Below, in pieces: positions 7,777-14,479 of a DNA stretch of 15,868 bases. The notes under the pieces are model-generated. The model had not been told where the DNA came from and ran no database searches. It saw nothing but the letters and a program-made list of their open reading frames with translations. How positions within the stretch are numbered: the first letter of the stretch is position 1; each line of letters starts with the position of its first letter. Origin of the DNA: Candidatus Methanomethylophilaceae archaeon (GTDB lineage Archaea > Thermoplasmatota > Thermoplasmata > Methanomassiliicoccales > Methanomethylophilaceae); contig WOYN01000086.1 in the NCBI GenBank assembly GCA_011620825.1, positions 1 to 15,868 on the forward strand. Direction: 5' to 3'. The position numbers were made by a program, and so were the translations under genes.

Positions 7777-8598
7777 ATGAGAAGTCGGATCGCAGCTTTG
7801 CTCCTGGTCGCGGTTATGGTCCTGCCGATGGCGGGGTTGCTGCTGAGCGCAGACGAAGCTTATGCGGCCGGCGACGTCACCTTCACGGGTATAGCCCAGG
7901 ACAGCGACGGAAACCCGCTGGGAGACGTCGAAGTCCGCTTGGACTGGACGGTTAGCGATACCGACTTCGCTGTTTCGGGGACCGCCCATTCGAATGTGGA
8001 CGACGGCAGTTTTTCAATTGCACTCCCTGGAACTTACGATGATTCCCTGACCAACACCGTGACGATATCTTACAGAAACGAACTCCATATCATGATATGC
8101 GATGATATAATCCTCGAGGATTATATGATATCTGGCACCACGTTCGATCTGGGCGGGGTCAAGGCCCTGTACGTATTCACCATAGGCAAAAATATGACGG
8201 TCATGGGCACCGTGAAATACGGATCGGAACTCATAAGCGGGGCTACCGTATCTCTCTTGAAAAGCAACGGAGCGGTAGCTGGCACCGACACGACCGGGGC
8301 CGACGGAAAATACGAGATAAAATGCGAACCGGGAACATACACGATCACGGTCAAGCGCGGCGGATTTGAAGATCAGACCATCGACGGCGTAGTCGTCGGA
8401 GAAGATAGCAGCTCGATAACCAAGGATATCAGCCTGGTCCTGGCTCCGGAGCAGACCTACTGGGGCCTGGACCTCCCGCATCTTTTCGCCGTGGTGGGCC
8501 TGATCATGGCCGGAATTCTGCTCATGATCGTGATGGCCTACATAGTATACACGAGGGGACATCGCGGAAAGCTCAAGATAACGGACGATGAGGATTGA
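7777..8598 (+). CDS. Secreted, C-terminally membrane-anchored protein with carboxypeptidase-regulatory-like domains
   Basis: The 273-residue protein starts with a typical signal peptide: MRSR, a hydrophobic stretch to about residue 23, and a likely cleavage after AYA (30/31). Two beta-rich modules follow, near residues 34-130 and 140-222. Both start like the carboxypeptidase regulatory/CnaB-like fold (FTGIAQDSDGNPLGDVEVRL; MGTVKYGSELISGATVSL), and the second has the usual G-x-Y-E-I...PGTYTITVKRGGF pattern. A transmembrane helix (about 236-258) and a short charged tail (RGHRGKLKITDDED) end it, so the bulk should face outside the cell. Ligand and partners are unknown. Its stop codon abuts the fumarase beta stop on the other strand (TGATCA, 8596-8601). 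The reading frame contains unusual palindromes at 8086-8126. Confidence 0.85.
   Translation: MRSRIAALLLVAVMVLPMAGLLLSADEAYAAGDVTFTGIAQDSDGNPLGDVEVRLDWTVSDTDFAVSGTAHSNVDDGSFSIALPGTYDDSLTNTVTISYRNELHIMICDDIILEDYMISGTTFDLGGVKALYVFTIGKNMTVMGTVKYGSELISGATVSLLKSNGAVAGTDTTGADGKYEIKCEPGTYTITVKRGGFEDQTIDGVVVGEDSSSITKDISLVLAPEQTYWGLDLPHLFAVVGLIMAGILLMIVMAYIVYTRGHRGKLKITDDED
8086..8126. repeat. Two adjacent perfect palindromes inside the surface-protein gene
   Basis: Bases 8086-8099 (CATATCATGATATG) form a perfect 14-base palindrome. After five bases, 8105-8126 form a perfect 22-base palindrome with no spacer: left arm ATATAATCCTC, right arm GAGGATTATAT. Partial symmetry continues to 8128-8129. They encode part of the linker between the two beta-rich modules (CDDIILEDYMIS). 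They could extrude as a cruciform or fold as an mRNA hairpin; function is unknown. Confidence 0.8.
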
Positions 8599-9156
8599 TC
8601 AGCGCTTCAGCTTCCTGCGGACGTCTTCGTAAAGGTCGCCGCCGCCCGCATCCATGGCGACGATGAGAGGCCCGAGCCTTTCCGCATTGAATTTCCACAT
8701 CGCCTCGGCCATTCCGAGGTCGTTCCATTCGGAACCCGTGCTCTCCCCCAGCCCCTCCGCAAGAGAGACCGCGGTCCCCCCTACGGCCGCCAGGTACACG
8801 CAGCCATATTTTTCCATCGCTTCAGCGACCTTCTTTGACATGCCGCCTTTGCCTATGATCGCTCTTATCCCGAACCTTTCTATCATCTCCGGCTCCAGGT
8901 CGTTCATCCGGGCGCTTGTTGTGGGGCCTGCCGCCACAGGCAGCCATTTTTCCCCGCGTTGGACCATGATGGGACCGCAGTGGTACAGTACCGAATTGAA
9001 TATCTCGTCCGGAACGTCCTCGCCGGCCCGGACCTTTTCCAGCGCCCTTTTGTGCATTTCGTCCCTGCCGGTGATGATCGGGCCTTTGATATACACCGTC
9101 TCGCCGAGATTAAGCGACCTGACGGTCTTCTCGTCCAAAGGAGAGTTGAGGATCAA
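8599..9156 (-). CDS. fumB: Fumarate hydratase class I, beta subunit
   Basis: This 185-residue protein is the C-terminal-domain partner of a two-subunit class I fumarase, which interconverts fumarate and malate; the close relative L-tartrate dehydratase beta cannot be excluded. Family marks are SPLDEKTVRSLNLGETVYIKG near the N-terminus, ITGRDEMHKRAL, GPTTSARMNDLEPEMIERFG and the glycine-rich IIGKGGM. The open frame extends upstream to 9489, but that part is an out-of-frame shadow of the alpha gene with basic, low-complexity residues. Homology begins at the TTG at 9156-9154, which overlaps the alpha stop as TTGA. AGGGGG lies 7 bases upstream as a probable ribosome site, so I choose the TTG start and translational coupling. 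With the alpha subunit it would carry the [4Fe-4S] enzyme of a partial TCA cycle in the cytoplasm. Confidence 0.9.
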   Translation of the reverse strand: MILNSPLDEKTVRSLNLGETVYIKGPIITGRDEMHKRALEKVRAGEDVPDEIFNSVLYHCGPIMVQRGEKWLPVAAGPTTSARMNDLEPEMIERFGIRAIIGKGGMSKKVAEAMEKYGCVYLAAVGGTAVSLAEGLGESTGSEWNDLGMAEAMWKFNAERLGPLIVAMDAGGGDLYEDVRRKLKR

Positions 9157-10022
9157 CGGAACGCCCCCTGCGTGTATTCCACCTTTTCGGATGTGATCCT
9201 TGCGGTAGCCCTGCGGTTCGCCCAGCACCCTATGCTCACGGCCACAGGAAGGCTGGCAGTGTGGCACGCCGCCTTCTTGACCCTTACGCCCAGTACCGTC
9301 GTCCTGCCTCCGAGGCCCATAGGGCCCAGTCCGCTTTCGTTGAGTTTCACGAAAACGTCTTCTTCTATTTCTCTGAGCACCGGATCGGGGTTGTCCCCGC
9401 CCACCGGGATCAGAAGGGCCTCTTTCGCCATGGAGATACATTTTTCGGATGTTCCGCCGATTCCGACGCCGACTATGCCTGGAGGGCATGGGCGCCCGCC
9501 CGCTTCCAGAACCGCGTCTGTAATCGCCTTCTTGACTCCTTCTACACCGTCCGAGGGGTTCAGCATCACCAGCCGCGTCATGTTCTCGGAGCCTGCGCCC
9601 TTCGGCATGACCGTGATCTCGACAAACTCGTCGTCCGTGGGGGAGAAGTGGACGACTGGCATGCCCTCGCCGAGATTGTTCCCGTAGTTTTCGCGTGTAA
9701 GCGGGTCCACCGTGTTGGGTCTGAGCGGTATCTCCTTGGTCGCCCTCGCAAGTCCCCTCTCTATTTCGCCGATGATCGAAGAATCGAACCTTCCTTTAAC
9801 GTAAAAAACAGGTATTCCGGTGTCCTGGCACATCGGGCGCGAGAGGAACTCCGCCTTGCGGACATTGTCCATTATCGCACCCAGCTGGGAATATGCGGTC
9901 TGGTCGGATTCCCATCCCGCGGCGGCCTCCAGCGCCCATCCCACGTCGGACGGCAGTTTCGTATTGGAGGCCTTCAGGAGATTGAACACGACGTCTTCCA
10001 GGGGCTCAGGCAGTTTTATCAT
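9153..10022 (-). CDS. fumA: Fumarate hydratase class I, alpha subunit
   Basis: The 289-residue protein is the Fe-S-binding N-terminal-domain subunit of class I fumarase (or the related tartrate dehydratase). The three cluster cysteines fit C65 (in MCQDTGIP), C179 (in GRPCPPGI) and C266 (in IGCWANRRA). KGAGSEN and GIGGTSEKC are further family motifs. The catalytic [4Fe-4S] centre hydrates fumarate to malate, and such enzymes are oxygen-sensitive, which fits an anaerobe. The length is typical for split archaeal alpha subunits. It begins 31 bases after nmd3, with a short T5 run in the gap but no convincing TATA box, so it may be read from the mcm-nmd3 transcript. Its stop overlaps the beta-subunit start by 4 bases. 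Confidence 0.92.
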   Translation of the reverse strand: MIKLPEPLEDVVFNLLKASNTKLPSDVGWALEAAAGWESDQTAYSQLGAIMDNVRKAEFLSRPMCQDTGIPVFYVKGRFDSSIIGEIERGLARATKEIPLRPNTVDPLTRENYGNNLGEGMPVVHFSPTDDEFVEITVMPKGAGSENMTRLVMLNPSDGVEGVKKAITDAVLEAGGRPCPPGIVGVGIGGTSEKCISMAKEALLIPVGGDNPDPVLREIEEDVFVKLNESGLGPMGLGGRTTVLGVRVKKAACHTASLPVAVSIGCWANRRATARITSEKVEYTQGAFR

Positions 10023-10053
10023 GCTGTCTCATGGCGGAAGTACTGAAAAACCT

Positions 10054-11082
10054 TTACGGAACATAGTACATGGAACCGTCGATATCGACGACCTTGACCG
10101 TCTCGCCTATGATCGCTCCCTCCGGAACCCTGAGATCGACGGCGGAGTAGTTCGAAGGGTGCAGTACCTGTATCTCCGGCGGACCGCCGCTGATGACCGT
10201 AGCGTTCCCCAGCTCGGACTTTTTGCGATATACTTTCAGAGCGGACATGTCCGACCTGCGGACCGTGATCTCTTTGAAATCCTTGATGGATATTATCCTG
10301 CCGCCGGTGCCGAAGACCCGGACGAGCTTGTAGTGCTTATTGTTCCAGAGCACCACGTCTCCCGCTTTGAACTCGGGAAGACGTACAAGATATGTTATGC
10401 GGTACATGTCCTGGCCATCGGGCGTGCGGCCTACGAGCTTTGCCGACTCCTTGTTTTCGCCGCTGTACTTGTCGGAGACGATCTTTGCTATCGTGCGGCC
10501 GAGGGCTATCGACGAAATATAGAAATCTACGCCCCCGTGCATCTTCTCGACTTTCGATATGAAATATTGGCGGTTGATCCTGGACTGCTGGTCCACATAG
10601 CTCATGACCATGTTGACCACCTGTTCCATCGTATCTTCGTCCAACGCCCTTTCCTCGGAACGGACCTGCAGTATCGATTCATAATAACTGCCTTGGATCC
10701 TCGAACACCTCTTGCATACGGTGTTCTTTACCCTGACTATGGTGGACGCCTCGGATTCGACCTCTGCACCCTCGATGGACACTTCGGATATGACGGTGGC
10801 CAGAAAGGTGCGGGGATCCTGCTCTTCCGAAAAGGATTCCAGGCACTTTATGCGGTTGCCGTTCAGTACGGTGACGTTTTCGAACGCGAAATCCTCCACC
10901 GCATTCTTTTTGCTGGACGGGACCCATTTCCCGCCCAGATAGTACTCTCCGCAAACAGCGCAGACCTCCAGGTCCACGTGGTGAGGCAGAGATGTGAACT
11001 GCCTGCCGTCGAGATAACATTCTGTACACAGACCGTCGAGCGTTTTTTCGACATCCTTGCCGCATTTGACGCAGAATCTCAT
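10054..11082 (-). CDS. nmd3: Archaeal NMD3-like ribosomal large-subunit biogenesis factor
   Basis: The 342-residue protein has the NMD3 N-terminal zinc-binding region: C4-x2-C7 and C19-x2-C22, then C41-x2-C44, and C123-x2-C126. VCAVCGEYYLGGKW is a signature stretch. The middle contains SRINRQYFISKV and the C-terminal half has beta-rich OB/eIF5A-like segments (FKAGDVVLWNNKHYKLVRVFG). In eukaryotes NMD3 binds the 60S subunit and adapts it for export; the archaeal protein is thought to act in late large-subunit maturation or anti-association. Its ATG overlaps the DUF424 stop in an ATGA arrangement, so the two are probably translated together. Confidence 0.92.
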   Translation of the reverse strand: MRFCVKCGKDVEKTLDGLCTECYLDGRQFTSLPHHVDLEVCAVCGEYYLGGKWVPSSKKNAVEDFAFENVTVLNGNRIKCLESFSEEQDPRTFLATVISEVSIEGAEVESEASTIVRVKNTVCKRCSRIQGSYYESILQVRSEERALDEDTMEQVVNMVMSYVDQQSRINRQYFISKVEKMHGGVDFYISSIALGRTIAKIVSDKYSGENKESAKLVGRTPDGQDMYRITYLVRLPEFKAGDVVLWNNKHYKLVRVFGTGGRIISIKDFKEITVRRSDMSALKVYRKKSELGNATVISGGPPEIQVLHPSNYSAVDLRVPEGAIIGETVKVVDIDGSMYYVP

Positions 11083-11372
11083 ATGATCACCACCTGTGCG
11101 TGTTTGACCCCGGCCACTACTATAACATTCTCGGATGCGACGTATCCTTTCTCGATGGCTACCGCGATCGCCCTTTCCCCGAAGAGATTCATCATGGTGA
11201 CCGAGCCCATGCGTTCTGCCAGCGTCTCCTCTGTGATCTCATCTCCGCCGTAGAACGCCTCTGTTATCGTTACCCTGGCCATCCCGTTCTGGAATGTCTT
11301 TCCGAGAAGTTCCCCGTCACACGCGGCCAGCAGGCGCTCATCGCCATGCCTGTGTATTCTGGCTCTTATCAT
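11079..11372 (-). CDS. DUF424 family protein (conserved archaeal protein)
   Basis: This 97-residue protein matches the small archaeal DUF424/COG2412 family: CDGELLGKTFQNG near the centre, then ITEAFYGGDEIT and a C-terminal segment in which MNLFGERAIAVAIEKGYV is prominent. The biochemical function of the family is unknown; its members often sit beside translation or ribosome genes, as here beside nmd3. The ATG is only 2 bases after the mcm stop codon and is preceded by GAGGG within the end of mcm as a likely ribosome site. The 3' end overlaps the nmd3 start by 4 bases. Confidence 0.88.
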   Translation of the reverse strand: MIRARIHRHGDERLLAACDGELLGKTFQNGMARVTITEAFYGGDEITEETLAERMGSVTMMNLFGERAIAVAIEKGYVASENVIVVAGVKHAQVVII

Positions 11373-11374
11373 TT

Positions 11375-13477
11375 TCAGGCCCTCTTGTAAACTCCGGCCG
11401 ACGGCGAATAAAAGTCCCCGGCCTCGTGTATCTTCCTGGTCACTTTGCGTACCTCGTCCTCCGGGATCCCCTCGGACATCGCGTGCAATATTATTTCTTC
11501 GATCGACATTCCCGTCTCCGCACCGAACTCATTGACTATGTCGCGTATTATCTTGACACTGTCGCGGTCTTTCTTCGAAACGCCGGTCGCAACCCTGTCG
11601 ATGTCCCACTGACCGCCCTCGGGTGCGGCTATTTTGCCCAGATAGAATTCGACCATATCCACCGCGCGGTTGGCGTCGGCGTCGGTGACGATGTAACTCA
11701 ACCTCATCCTTGCAGATGCCTCGGACAGGCGCACGTATGCTTCAAGCTGCCTTGCCGTGATGGGGACGGATTTGTTCTCCCCCTCGCCCATCTTCCTGAT
11801 ATTAAGATAGCTGGCACTTATTATGCTCGCCGCCTCGTCGGTCATGACCGGCGTTATCCTCTTGGAGTATGCCACATACTTCCTGAGAGTGTCCATATCA
11901 TAATACGGACGTATATCTTCTGTTTCCGCCAAAATCCTGTCGGCATCCACGCCCTTGAGCGTCGTGCCCTCCTTCATCATGCGGACCTGCCCGCGGCGGT
12001 GGGCCTTGAGGATGTGCTCGGTGATGTCCTTGTCCTTCTTCTTGTCCGGCTTATCGGTAAGTACGAAGATCATGTCGAAACGGGACATCAGCGCTGGTGG
12101 CAGTTCGATCTGGTTCGTTATTGTGTCAGTGTCCTCGAACCTTCCGTATTTCGGGTTGGCCGCGGCCAGCATCGAACACCTGCATTGCAGCGTCGCTGTT
12201 ATACCGGCCTTTGCTACAGATATCTTCTGCGATTCCATGGCCTCGTGAAGCGACGAACGGTCCTGGGTCGTCATCTTGTCAAGCTCATCGATGCATGCCA
12301 GCCCCTTGTCCGCAAGGACTAGCGCTCCCGCCTCGAGGGTCCATCGTCCGTCTCCGAAATCGTCTTTTACGGCCGCGGCCGTCAGGCCTGCCGCACTGGC
12401 CGACTTTCCCGATGCGTATATCCCCCTTGGTGCCAGGTTGCTCATGTATCTCAGCAGCTGGGACTTTGCCACACCGGGATCTCCGATCAGCAGGACGTGC
12501 ATGTCTCCTCTTATGGACGTCCCATCGTCCATGTCTTTATGGCATCCGCCGAAAAGTTGCAGTGCCAGTGCCTCTTTTATTTCATCGAGGCCGTAGATGG
12601 TCGGCGAGATGGATGCGACTATTTTCTGGAAAAGCTCGGGGTCCTCCGACATCTCTATGATTTTCTTCTCGTCGGCATCGGTTATCTGTATCTCGTCGTA
12701 TTCGTGCTGCTCGAACTCGATTGAAAGGATGTCCATGTAAATATCGAAAACCGTGGATTTGTCACGTTCCGGCTTCTCCACCGAGCGGATGATGCCGTTT
12801 ATCGTCACACGGTTTCCGGCTGTCACCGCTCCGGATATGTCGTCCTCGAGAAACCCTGCCAGCCTCTCTGGCTGTGCGCCCCCCCTCAATCCCTCGGGAC
12901 TCTCCTGGATCTCGATCTTCTGAGTATCCATGTACTTTGATTCCTTATCGTTGAGTATGAAACGCGTTGACTGCTTGTTGCAGCTCCCGTCCGGATTTGT
13001 GCACATCATAGGCTCGTTCAGGAGCATGCCCTTCTGCGGCACCCACTGCTCGGCCGCGCACCTGGCGCATGTGAAAAGCGCATGCGTCATCCTAGGTCTT
13101 ACTGTCGTAACTTTCCTGACAAGCCCTTCGACGGCAACGAGTTTGCCGAGGTTCTTCGCTCTGAGATGACGGATGTCCACCGTCGCATCCCTGGGCAGAC
13201 CGATGATCCTTAGGTTTATCTGGTCCTTGCTGTCCCAGGAAGGCGGCATGAGCGAGCGGATGGAGTCGCGTCCGATCCTGAGGCACCGGTCCGGATTATC
13301 GAGTACGAACATCGCAAAATCCGTATCGTATGTGTCGATGTCCGAGTAACGGACCTCGAGGCTCCTCATATCTGGATACGCGGCCGCAATACCCGCTATG
13401 GCAATGCGATACTGTTCGAAGGTGCCCAGAATCTCATCCCAGGCCGTCTGGATGTCTCCGTCCTGATAGTTAACCAT
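11375..13477 (-). CDS. mcm: Minichromosome maintenance (MCM) replicative helicase
   Basis: The protein is 700 residues from the chosen start, the usual archaeal MCM size. The N-terminal domain has a zinc motif (C137, C140, C159, C166) and the OB fold. The AAA+ domain shows Walker A GDPGVAKS (332-339), a SASAAGLTAA pre-sensor/hairpin region, Walker B LACIDELDKM (393-402), sensor 1 AAANPKYG and arginine finger SRFD (465-468). A winged-helix domain ends the protein. MCM hexamers unwind DNA 3' to 5' at the replication fork. An upstream ATG at 13492 would add five residues, but it contains the GGAGG (13486-13490) that lies 8 bases before the ATG at 13477, so I take 13477. The start overlaps the upstream small gene by 8 bases. 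No intein is seen. Confidence 0.97.
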   Translation of the reverse strand: MVNYQDGDIQTAWDEILGTFEQYRIAIAGIAAAYPDMRSLEVRYSDIDTYDTDFAMFVLDNPDRCLRIGRDSIRSLMPPSWDSKDQINLRIIGLPRDATVDIRHLRAKNLGKLVAVEGLVRKVTTVRPRMTHALFTCARCAAEQWVPQKGMLLNEPMMCTNPDGSCNKQSTRFILNDKESKYMDTQKIEIQESPEGLRGGAQPERLAGFLEDDISGAVTAGNRVTINGIIRSVEKPERDKSTVFDIYMDILSIEFEQHEYDEIQITDADEKKIIEMSEDPELFQKIVASISPTIYGLDEIKEALALQLFGGCHKDMDDGTSIRGDMHVLLIGDPGVAKSQLLRYMSNLAPRGIYASGKSASAAGLTAAAVKDDFGDGRWTLEAGALVLADKGLACIDELDKMTTQDRSSLHEAMESQKISVAKAGITATLQCRCSMLAAANPKYGRFEDTDTITNQIELPPALMSRFDMIFVLTDKPDKKKDKDITEHILKAHRRGQVRMMKEGTTLKGVDADRILAETEDIRPYYDMDTLRKYVAYSKRITPVMTDEAASIISASYLNIRKMGEGENKSVPITARQLEAYVRLSEASARMRLSYIVTDADANRAVDMVEFYLGKIAAPEGGQWDIDRVATGVSKKDRDSVKIIRDIVNEFGAETGMSIEEIILHAMSEGIPEDEVRKVTRKIHEAGDFYSPSAGVYKRA

Positions 13478-13718
13478 CGAGTACGCCTCCATTGAGCCGG
13501 GAGCGGCACTCCTCGTCCGCCCACCATATCCATCCGCCCTGCTCCGGAGAAACCTTGCCCTTCAGCAGGCCCTGCTTTCTGAGCTTGGTAAATGTCTTTG
13601 CCAGGTCGTCCGGGCATTTATCGTCGAAAAAACCTTCGAGCCGCCTGTTGGCCTCCGGAGTTGTGACCGTGTCGTTTCCCAGGGCGATCCAAATCTGCAA
13701 CACGAGTTCTTTCTTCAC
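13470..13718 (-). CDS. Small winged-helix-like protein upstream of mcm, function unknown
   Basis: This 82-residue protein starts with GTG at 13718 and is not one I recognise. Its pattern looks like a single winged-helix domain: helix ELVLQIWIALG, helix PEANRRLEGFF, a recognition-helix-like DDLAKTFTKLRKQGLLKG and a wing with GGWIWWADEE. It is the first gene of the mcm-DUF424-nmd3 run and overlaps the mcm start by 8 bases, so it is probably translationally coupled to mcm. That suggests a replication partner or an operon regulator, but this is inference. A box A-like CTTATTTAG (13743-13751) about 29 bases upstream fits a short or absent leader. No Fe-S or nuclease motif is present. Confidence 0.75.
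   Translation of the reverse strand: MKKELVLQIWIALGNDTVTTPEANRRLEGFFDDKCPDDLAKTFTKLRKQGLLKGKVSPEQGGWIWWADEECRSRLNGGVLDG
13486..13490 (-). promoter_or_regulatory. Ribosome binding site that sets the mcm start
   Basis: GGAGG on the minus strand lies 8 bases before the ATG at 13477-13475. It is itself part of the earlier in-frame ATGGAGG at 13492, which argues against initiation there. Confidence 0.75.
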
Positions 13719-13742
13719 TTTCTCTTGATAGCCTAATTCATA

Positions 13743-13751
13743 CTAAATAAG
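13743..13751 (-). promoter_or_regulatory. TATA-like box for the mcm operon
   Basis: CTTATTTAG on the minus strand is centred about 29 bases before the GTG at 13718 and lies in the only sizeable gap (81 bases) upstream of the replication gene run. Confidence 0.45.
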
Positions 13752-13767
13752 TTGTGAACCGCCCTGC

Positions 13768-13801
13768 CCGACCGCAAAAAATGTCGGAACAGACTCTGTT
13801 C
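13768..13801 (-). terminator. Possible terminator of the phosphatase-like gene
   Basis: On the minus strand a perfect 7-1-7 inverted repeat (GAACAGA/TCTGTTC, 13787-13801) overlaps the stop codon of the phosphatase-like gene. It is followed after six bases by a T6 run (13776-13781). A second inverted repeat, CCGAC/GTCGG, flanks that T run (13768-13787). The T run after a stop codon fits archaeal termination, though hairpins are not required in archaea and the repeats might instead bind protein. Confidence 0.4.
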
Positions 13802-14303
13802 AGGCAGATACGAGTTTCTTCAGTTTCCGCGGTTCGTCCATGTTTTCCTTCACCCAGTCGCGTATCCTGTGGGCCATTTTGAGATAGTCCTCGGCAAGTT
13901 CCTTGTCGTCTGTTGCGGTGAAGTCTTCGGTCGATCCCATATCGGCCAAAATCTGCTTTCCCTTCCAGACGGTCTTCTGTGCGTATTCCTCGAAGACCCC
14001 CGTCTGTGTGTATATAACAAAATCGTAGCCGTGGTCGGCCGGAAGGTATTCGCTGTCGAATCCTTTGGACCTCTGGTGCCTGATATCCTCTGACTCTGTG
14101 TACATGGTGATGATCATGTCGCAGTCCATCACGTCCGGCTCGGGGCCCGCGCTGAACGCCTGATATATGCCGGGATATTGTTTATTGGTATAGTACTCGG
14201 CGAGCTGGGACTGCAGATCGTTCTTCCGGTCCACGAAAAGGACCGAAACCTTGTTCCTGTCCCTCTCCGGCCTGCCCTCTTTGGCCATCTTTCTCTCTGA
14301 CAT
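13800..14303 (-). CDS. Low-molecular-weight phosphatase/ArsC-fold protein lacking catalytic residues
   Basis: The 167-residue protein has the outline of the low-molecular-weight tyrosine phosphatase / arsenate reductase family: a first beta strand and P-loop (VSVLFVDRKNDLQSQLAEYY, residues 19-38), an AFSAGPEP stretch matching the family's SAGT region, CDMIITM, and a C-terminal helix. In active members the P-loop reads C-x2-N-x2-R-S; here D25 and Q31 replace the nucleophilic Cys and the phosphate-binding Arg, while N28 and S32 are kept. It is therefore unlikely to be a Cys-based phosphatase or reductase and may bind phosphate-like ligands or act as a pseudophosphatase. The first ATG at 14303 follows a GGTATATGT box (14328-14336) by about 29 bases, fitting a leaderless start; an ATG at 14288 is an alternative. 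It diverges from the HPS-RraA gene. Confidence 0.75.
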   Translation of the reverse strand: MSERKMAKEGRPERDRNKVSVLFVDRKNDLQSQLAEYYTNKQYPGIYQAFSAGPEPDVMDCDMIITMYTESEDIRHQRSKGFDSEYLPADHGYDFVIYTQTGVFEEYAQKTVWKGKQILADMGSTEDFTATDDKELAEDYLKMAHRIRDWVKENMDEPRKLKKLVSA

Positions 14304-14479
14304 GCGATCGGGGTTATTACTTTCGGGACATATACCTTTTGGGAAGTATGTTTAAACCCTCTGGGGGATAGAGGGTCGCCACCGTGATGAACGTTTTCGA
14401 GCTGTTTTTGATGATAGACGGGCGAGCTGAGTGGCACTTTCTCAATAAGTGTAAATAAGTCCCTGCAGATTGGAAGTAT
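14304..14479. promoter_or_regulatory. Divergent control region with a 7-7-7 inverted repeat
   Basis: The 176-base gap carries a box for the minus gene (14328-14336). For the plus strand it has a TTTAAA box at 14351-14356 and a GTAAATAAG box at 14451-14459 about 25 bases before the HPS-RraA ATG. A perfect inverted repeat, arms ACCCTCT (14356-14362) and AGAGGGT (14370-14376), lies directly after the TTTAAA box, where a repressor would cover the start site. A 23-codon reading frame (14387-14458) follows, in frame with HPS-RraA but closed by TAA. Confidence 0.55.

Noticed and set aside
9157..9489. N-terminal extension of the fumarase beta frame
   Set aside because: The extension is Arg/Gly-rich, unlike any fumarase, and overlaps the alpha gene out of frame; the TTG at 9156 fits homology and a ribosome site.
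9820..11253. A 477-codon plus-strand open frame opposite nmd3, DUF424 and fumA
   Set aside because: It crosses three well-supported genes on the other strand and shows no family motifs; it is explained by GC-rich third positions.
11294..12322. A 342-codon plus-strand frame opposite mcm
   Set aside because: It is antisense to the AAA+ domain of mcm, with no motif of its own.
13478..13492. Alternative mcm start at 13492
   Set aside because: The five added residues come from the ribosome binding site GGAGG that serves the ATG at 13477.
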